7,269 nt of DNA from an uncultured Bacteroidota bacterium. Lineage in GTDB: Bacteria > Bacteroidota > Bacteroidia > Chitinophagales > Chitinophagaceae. The translations under genes and the position numbers were made by a program. This document shows positions 1 through 4,464 of this stretch, piece after piece (positions within the stretch are counted from its first letter, which is position 1; each line of letters opens with the position of its first letter). The notes under the pieces were generated by a model. It had not been told where the DNA came from and did not search any database. It saw only the letters and a program-made list of their open reading frames with translations. The DNA lies in NCBI GenBank assembly GCA_903905685.1, contig CAIVHI010000145.1:1-7269 (forward strand). The letters are read 5' to 3'.

Positions 1-170
1 CCCCACATGTTGGCAATTCCAACCCCCACGCCGAGGCTCAGTTTGTTCGTGCGGTCCACCAATACCTGTTCTTCGGGCTGACAGAACGAGCTGAGTTGGC
101 AAGCCATTGCCAAACCGAGGACGAAAAAAAACCGATGAAAAACGGAAAGGTTCATGTCGATCTTAAACAT
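1..170 (-). CDS. N-terminus of a secreted, possibly outer-membrane protein (partial, runs off left edge)
   Basis: Reading the minus strand from an ATG at 170, an open frame of 56 codons continues without a stop to the window edge. A second in-frame ATG at 155 gives the neater signal peptide: a short start with His and Arg (NLSVFHR), a hydrophobic core (FFFVLGLAMA), then a polar stretch beginning QPEEQ. The later part, LSLGVGVGIANMW, has the alternating small and hydrophobic residues common in the first strand of outer-membrane beta-barrels, but this is too little to name a family. AMAC is a poor lipobox, so a lipoprotein is less likely than an ordinary signal peptidase I substrate. It lies 147 bp downstream of the DUF1501 gene on the same strand and may be read through from it or use its own promoter. 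Export is fairly sure; the barrel idea is inference. Confidence 0.6.
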   Translation of the reverse strand, partial: MFKIDMNLSVFHRFFFVLGLAMACQLSSFCQPEEQVLVDRTNKLSLGVGVGIANMW

Positions 171-304
171 AATGAATTCTTGAAGCCCTAAAGTAACGAT
201 TTTTCGTTGGCTATGTCATTGCCTTGCCCAAAATCGATGCACTTCCAAACTAAAAACATTTCCCGGCGGTTTAGGTTTTCCACGCACCTATCAGGGTTGT
301 TCGG

Positions 305-316
305 CGTTTGCAAACG
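305..316. repeat. Perfect 12-bp palindrome beside the DUF1501 stop codon
   Basis: CGTTTGCAAACG is identical to its own reverse complement. On the minus strand it begins one base after the TAG stop (318-320) of the DUF1501 gene. As RNA it could form only a weak 4-bp stem with a TGCA loop and has no T-run after it, so it is a poor intrinsic terminator. A binding site for a dimeric regulator of the downstream gene is possible but unproven, and chance is not excluded. Confidence 0.35.
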
Positions 317-317
317 G

Positions 318-1517
318 CTAAATAAAGTCCAATTTAGCATATTTCTTACCGAGAACGTCTTGTGAGTTGCAAGGGAGCCAGTTATCCAGTAATGTGGCAT
401 ACACTTGTTTAAAATCGACGGCATATCTCAAATCGCCTTCGTCCAAGTCGTCAAGGCGGGGAACCTGATTGTTGAAACCCGGCTTTGCTAGTCCACCACT
501 TATGAGGAACACGCTATTGGCAGTTCCATGATCTGTACCGCCACCAGCATTTTCTTCCACCCTTCTGCCGAACTCCGAGAAGCCCATCAACATGACGTCT
601 TTGTCGCGGCCGTTGCTTTTCAAGTCATCAAAGAACGCAGTCACTGCATCGTCCAGAATCGCCAACTGTTTCTGCTGACGGTCAGCTTGATTAGCATGGG
701 TATCGAAGCCGCCGTGCGACACATAGTAGACCCTGGTTTCGGACTGGGCATTAATGAGGGAAGAAATGGTCTTGAATTTTTTGCCCAAATCTGTATCCGG
801 ATAGGCATTGGCAGGTGTGTACAGTTTCGACCTACTGTAGAGGTATTCGGCCGATGTTGTGGCATCCCTAAGCGTCTTGTAAAGGTAGTTGGGCAAGTCA
901 TCGTTATGTTCATCGGCATGGGCGGCCAGTTGTTTGAAGTAGTTGCCACCCGCGGCCCTGTAGAACCTATCGGCATCCCTTACGGCCAATCCGTTTACCG
1001 ATTCTCCCTTCAATGCAAGGCTCAGGCTGTCATCGAGCTCCAACGCGAAGTCGTTGCGTTGCGCGTCGCCACGCTCCAACGAGTCGAGAACGCGCCCCAC
1101 CCAGCCGGTATCCAAACGGTGCCCCGCGTCAGAGCCGGTTTGCCAAATATCCATGCTCCTAAAGTGCGACCGGTCCGGGTTGGGGTACCCGACTCCATTT
1201 ACCACACAAACCTTTCCGTCGGCAAACAGCCTATGAATGCCTTTCAATGCAGGATGGAAACCCAAATCGTCTGTAGCCTTCAACACTTCGTTGCACGAAA
1301 TGGCGATTTTGGGCCTGCTGCGGTAATAGATGTCGTTGCGGTATGGCACCACCGTATTCAAGCCATCGTTGCCGCCCGACAATTGCACCACCACCAGTAC
1401 CTTACCATTTGATAGTCCGGCTTGCTCCCCCTGAAACGCCTTCAAAAACCCGGGCACGAACATGGATGCCGTAGCAAATGAACCATACCTAATAAAATTT
1501 CTTCTTGAGAATGACAT
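318..1517 (-). CDS. DUF1501 family protein, Tat-exported
   Basis: 399 residues, intact, matching DUF1501 (Pfam PF07394), a family placed in the alkaline phosphatase/sulfatase-like fold group but with no established reaction. The start at 1517 is chosen because it puts a twin-arginine signal at the very N-terminus: SRRNFIR at residues 4-10, followed by a hydrophobic stretch to about residue 27. An ATG at 1592 in the same frame would bury that signal and overlap the upstream gene by 58 bp. Family landmarks in order: QLSGGNDGLNTV (45-56), NPDRSHFRSMDIWQTG (113-128), SHGGFDTHANQ (267-277) and SEFGRRVEEN followed by GTDHGTAN (314-334). The Asp/His-rich motifs resemble metal ligands of the phosphatase fold, so a folded, cofactor-loaded hydrolase exported by Tat is a reasonable inference, but no substrate can be named. 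It follows the DUF1800 gene by 17 bp and is probably co-transcribed with it. Stop is TAG. Confidence 0.92.
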   Translation of the reverse strand: MSFSRRNFIRYGSFATASMFVPGFLKAFQGEQAGLSNGKVLVVVQLSGGNDGLNTVVPYRNDIYYRSRPKIAISCNEVLKATDDLGFHPALKGIHRLFADGKVCVVNGVGYPNPDRSHFRSMDIWQTGSDAGHRLDTGWVGRVLDSLERGDAQRNDFALELDDSLSLALKGESVNGLAVRDADRFYRAAGGNYFKQLAAHADEHNDDLPNYLYKTLRDATTSAEYLYSRSKLYTPANAYPDTDLGKKFKTISSLINAQSETRVYYVSHGGFDTHANQADRQQKQLAILDDAVTAFFDDLKSNGRDKDVMLMGFSEFGRRVEENAGGGTDHGTANSVFLISGGLAKPGFNNQVPRLDDLDEGDLRYAVDFKQVYATLLDNWLPCNSQDVLGKKYAKLDFI

Positions 1518-1534
1518 GCTTAATATATTAATAA

Positions 1535-2974
1535 TCAACACAATTGATATTCTGGCAATTCCATAAAGCGAAGGGTCAGGCTTTTTATCCACGCTTCGGG
1601 CGACGATTTGTCGGCGAACTGCTGCGCATCGGCTATCCTACTTGGCGCAATGGGGAAGGTGAACAAATATTGAGCCATGAGCTCAGGCAAACGCTCGCGA
1701 GGCTGTGACATCCAATAGGCAAGGTAGGCAGACCAATCGGCTTCCACCTTTCCCAGTTTGAAGGTTTTATCTATCATGTGTATTTTTCCACCGGCATCAT
1801 CCCCCGATTCCTTCAATTCAAAATCGAGCGTTCCCGAGCCGTACAGTGCTTGTGGCAACCGCATCCTTGCAACCAGCGAGGCACTGTTAATCCAGTTTTT
1901 GCCGCCCGCCCAGCCGGCAACATTGGGTGGATTGAAGAGGTACTGGCCCAAAATCTTTTGTAGTCGTATAATGGCTTGCGGATTCCCGAACGACAGGGGG
2001 ACCACCTTACCATAACCTATGAGCAAATCTATGGGAGACTTTACCTTCGAGCCCGCAATCTTGTCGCTAGAGAATGCGCGAGATGAGAACAGGTCTTTGA
2101 GAAGTGCGGAAATATCTAACCCTGAGTCGTAAAACCTACCCGCTAGGTGTCGCACTACCCCATTGTCAGTCTCAACGTCGGAGACAAAATATCGATAGAT
2201 TTTACGGGTAATCCAGTCTGCGGTCTCCTTCTTTTCGCAAAGTATGTTGATGATGTCGTCGCCGTTGAAGTTGCCCGTTCTACCCAAAAACGTCTTGGAG
2301 CCATCGTCATGTTGTTTGTACTTGAATACGAAATTGCCTTCGTCATCGAAGCTCCATCCTGTAAAGGCTCGGGCGGCTTCCTTAACATCGACCTCGGTAT
2401 AATTGCCGCGCCCAAGCGTGAACAACTCCATGACCTCCCGCGCGAAGTTCTCATTGGGATGCATTTTTTTGTTTTGCTTGTTGTTGAGGTATTGCAACAT
2501 TGCAGGGCTCTTAGACACAGCCAACAGCAAATCCTTAAAATTACCCATGCCCTTTTTGCGGAAAATGTTGAGCATCAACTGGTCGAAATAGGGATTGTTG
2601 ATGTGGGTGGCGAAGTGGCCATGCCAAAACAAGGCCGTTTTTTCGAGGAGTGGAAAGCTGGAACGCGTCATGGCCTCCACCCAAAGTAAGTTGAGGTCGC
2701 CCGTCCGCTTATCGAATTCCTTTTTCTTCTGCTTGCGCGTCTCGTCGTCGCCCATGGCTTTTAGTGCCTTCGGGCTGTTGTCCATCCAATCTTGGCGGTC
2801 TATCAACTCCAAATCGGCTGGGGCGGCCTTCGGAAATAGGGAAGCCAATGCTTGCCCAAACTCCTTCGGTTCAGAATAGTCGGTTGGGGAGAGCCCAAAA
2901 CCGGCCCGGCTATACAGCAATAAATTCAGTTGTAAATTCTCCATACGGCAATATCTACTTTTCTGACCCGACAT
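1535..2974 (-). CDS. DUF1800 family protein
   Basis: 479 residues from the ATG at 2974, or 469 from the in-frame ATG at 2944. The later start fits the usual family N-terminus just before LYSRAGFG; the earlier one has the more A-rich leader. Strong DUF1800 (Pfam PF08811) landmarks, numbered from 2974, are RAGFG (23-27), EKTALFWHGHFAT (111-123), HPNENFAREVMELFTLG (172-188), EAARAFTGW (199-207), SGLDISALLKDLFSS (284-298), LFNPPNVAGWAGG (346-358) and a terminal LPEYQL. Length is normal and no motif is broken. No signal peptide or membrane segment is visible, in contrast to its partner. The molecular function of the family is unknown. It is the first gene of a two-gene unit: its TGA stop (1535-1537) lies 17 bp before the DUF1501 start, and DUF1800 and DUF1501 genes are often adjacent in bacteria, suggesting that the products work together. 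Family assignment is very sure; function is open. Confidence 0.93.
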   Translation of the reverse strand: MSGQKSRYCRMENLQLNLLLYSRAGFGLSPTDYSEPKEFGQALASLFPKAAPADLELIDRQDWMDNSPKALKAMGDDETRKQKKKEFDKRTGDLNLLWVEAMTRSSFPLLEKTALFWHGHFATHINNPYFDQLMLNIFRKKGMGNFKDLLLAVSKSPAMLQYLNNKQNKKMHPNENFAREVMELFTLGRGNYTEVDVKEAARAFTGWSFDDEGNFVFKYKQHDDGSKTFLGRTGNFNGDDIINILCEKKETADWITRKIYRYFVSDVETDNGVVRHLAGRFYDSGLDISALLKDLFSSRAFSSDKIAGSKVKSPIDLLIGYGKVVPLSFGNPQAIIRLQKILGQYLFNPPNVAGWAGGKNWINSASLVARMRLPQALYGSGTLDFELKESGDDAGGKIHMIDKTFKLGKVEADWSAYLAYWMSQPRERLPELMAQYLFTFPIAPSRIADAQQFADKSSPEAWIKSLTLRFMELPEYQLC

Positions 2975-2978
2975 TTGG

Positions 2979-3009
2979 TTTGGAGTTTACCTGACGAATG
3001 TTAAGTTTG
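2979..3009 (+). promoter_or_regulatory. Bacteroidota-type promoter of the glycosyltransferase gene
   Basis: TTTG (2979-2982), a 19-base spacer and TAAGTTTG (3002-3009) match the -33/-7 consensus TTTG...TAnnTTTG of Bacteroidota primary-sigma promoters at every fixed base. Transcription would begin near 3015, leaving a leader of about 80 nt before the ATG at 3097 and excluding the ATG at 2998. The -33 box lies only a few bases from one of the two possible starts of the divergent DUF1800 gene. Confidence 0.7.
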
Positions 3010-3096
3010 CGGAAACGGCCAATTTTGCAGGCAAATGGTGATTCAATTTATGCATTATCGCTATCTTTCGGGCATCAATTTCAACCGTTACAACGT

Positions 3097-4311
3097 ATGC
3101 CGAAAAGATTGCTGGTTTTTGCATGGGAATATCGGAACTACCATTCCGCCCAAGGGGCGGCTTTGGCTAGGCGAATTACCCAAGTTTCGGAGGCCTTTGC
3201 TGCAAACGGCTGGTTGGTGACCGTAATACATGCAGATCATAGGAACGAATCGGGTGTAACGCCATTTTTTGTTGCAAAAGAGCGAAGCGGCGTAACCAGG
3301 ATTTCCGTGAAACCTAGTTCGCAAATTGACGCATTCCCTGCAAACGCGCTGCTCAGGAAGCTACAAACATCTTACTATATATCCTTCCGCGGTGACCGAA
3401 GTGCGCTTTGGGCAGACGATGTTATCCAAAAATTCGCAGCCATGCCCGTCGAAAAGCCCGATGCCATCGTCGCGTTTTTTACCCCAAGGGGACCTTTGAT
3501 TCTGGGTGAACATTATGCTGCAAAATTTGGTGTGCCATGGATTGCCGACTTACAAGATCCCATATGGGAAGGAGTTTCTGCAAGCTTGGAGAAGATGTGC
3601 ATACATTGGATGCGGCGGAACCTCAAATCGGCTAAAAGCGTCGTGCAGGTTTCGCCCGAATGGGCCATCAGCGACGGTGCAGCCATAGGGCGGTCCATTA
3701 AGTCTATTCGCCACATCATCCCGTCCCCCGTAACGTTACCGACCACTTCCAGTTTGCCCGATAAAATGAAGCCTTTTGCCGATTGTTTCCGGATATTCTA
3801 TGGTGGGTCGATATCTGCCGTTTGGCAGTCGCCCCAATTACTTGCCAAAGTACTTGACGAAGCCGAAACCTTGCAGCAAATCAAAGCGAAGGTCTTTCTG
3901 GCGGGGAACGAGAATTCATTACGGGTGTTCACAGAAGTGTTGGGTGCCGATAGGATAGTATATCTGGGCTGGTTGGATAATGTAACGATGGCGGAATATA
4001 TTGCAGCATCCCAGTGTCTGCTTGTTGTGCCGTGCAATAACGGACGAGATGCCATTCCATCCAAAATATTCGAATACCTTAGTTTCCAGAAACCCATTTG
4101 GATTGCCGGTGCACACCTAGGCTCATTCAGTTCGCTTTTTAAGGAATGGGGATATCCCGACATTCCAACCGGCGACTTTGCATTTCAGTTCGACCTACTG
4201 GCACGCGCCGCCAAAGGAGACTTTTCGGGAATGCTGCGGCTCGAGGACTGTGTGGGTAAGGTTGTGACGGAAGACAACGTTTATGCCATTTACAGCGACC
4301 TGTTGGCATAA
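3097..4311 (+). CDS. Family 4-like glycosyltransferase (GT-B fold)
   Basis: 404 residues, intact, TAA stop. The start at 3097 (MPKRLLVFAWEYR) begins directly with the first beta strand of the N-terminal Rossmann domain; the upstream in-frame ATG at 2998 would add 33 residues without family character and lies before the expected transcript start. Visible landmarks: ARRITQVSEAFAANGWLVTV (24-43), the usual first helix and second strand of GT-B enzymes; PWIADLQDPIWEG (147-159), like the domain-linking PxxxDxxDxW region of family 4; FYGGSIS (234-240) opening the nucleotide-sugar-binding domain; FLAG and YLGWLDN (277-280, 299-305); and IPSKIFEYL (320-328), the donor-sugar loop and helix with the conserved Glu326. 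There is no signal peptide or transmembrane segment, so it likely acts in the cytoplasm or at the inner membrane face on a lipid-linked or polysaccharide acceptor. Donor and acceptor cannot be told. It stands alone, without other polysaccharide genes next to it. Confidence 0.88.
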   Translation: MPKRLLVFAWEYRNYHSAQGAALARRITQVSEAFAANGWLVTVIHADHRNESGVTPFFVAKERSGVTRISVKPSSQIDAFPANALLRKLQTSYYISFRGDRSALWADDVIQKFAAMPVEKPDAIVAFFTPRGPLILGEHYAAKFGVPWIADLQDPIWEGVSASLEKMCIHWMRRNLKSAKSVVQVSPEWAISDGAAIGRSIKSIRHIIPSPVTLPTTSSLPDKMKPFADCFRIFYGGSISAVWQSPQLLAKVLDEAETLQQIKAKVFLAGNENSLRVFTEVLGADRIVYLGWLDNVTMAEYIAASQCLLVVPCNNGRDAIPSKIFEYLSFQKPIWIAGAHLGSFSSLFKEWGYPDIPTGDFAFQFDLLARAAKGDFSGMLRLEDCVGKVVTEDNVYAIYSDLLA

Positions 4312-4317
4312 CGATTT

Positions 4318-4366
4318 GGAACACACCGTTAAAACGTCTCATCGGAGTATTCCGACAACGTGTGCC
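4318..4366 (+). other. Imperfect nested stem-loop after the glycosyltransferase stop, possible 3'-end structure
   Basis: Seven bases after the TAA stop, CACACCGTT (4322-4330) can pair with AACGTGTG (4357-4364), giving 8 bp with one bulged C; GG (4318-4319) can add to CC (4365-4366) across a two-base bulge. Inside is a second hairpin, TCGGA (4342-4346)/TCCGA (4351-4355), with a GTAT loop. There is no T-run afterwards; a G-rich stretch (4367-4380) follows. It could stabilise or end the transcript, but it is not a classical intrinsic terminator. Confidence 0.35.
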
Positions 4367-4429
4367 GGGGGGTAGGCGGGCTACTCTAAATCCTTTTACG
4401 ACCCCTATACCCACTTAGACCGTATTTCA

Positions 4430-4437
4430 TAACTTTG
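4430..4437 (+). promoter_or_regulatory. Probable -7 box of the icmF promoter
   Basis: TAACTTTG matches the Bacteroidota -7 consensus TAnnTTTG at all fixed bases. It lies 27 bp before the icmF ATG, giving a predicted start near 4444 and a leader of about 20 nt. No TTG is present at the ideal -33 distance (around 4407-4412), so the promoter may be weak or need an activator. No B12 riboswitch fits into the short leader. Confidence 0.55.
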
Positions 4438-4464
4438 TGGCATCACCAACCCCCACGGGATTCT

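Noticed and set aside
171..304. Minus-strand promoter for the left-edge gene (TACTTTAG near the start, TTAGTTTG further upstream)
   Set aside because: Each has one mismatch in the -7 box and neither has a TTG at the -33 position; I see no convincing site in this gap.
528..1412. 294-codon plus-strand open frame opposite the DUF1501 gene
   Set aside because: It lies wholly antisense to a gene with clear family motifs, shows no recognisable domain, and has no promoter of the local type; it is explained by the codon use of the real gene.
1518..1592. N-terminal extension of DUF1501 from the ATG at 1592
   Set aside because: It overlaps the end of the DUF1800 gene and would bury the twin-arginine signal that fits the start at 1517.
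2147..2689. 180-codon plus-strand open frame opposite the DUF1800 gene
   Set aside because: It overlaps the most conserved DUF1800 motifs on the other strand and has no motif of its own.
2996..3003. Minus-strand TAACATTC as a -7 box for the DUF1800 operon
   Set aside because: Two fixed positions differ from TAnnTTTG, and the nearest TTG is only 16 bases upstream, so the match is too weak to list.
4367..4380. G-quadruplex in the G-rich stretch before icmF
   Set aside because: Only one run of six, one of two and one of three G are present; this does not give four adequate G-tracts.
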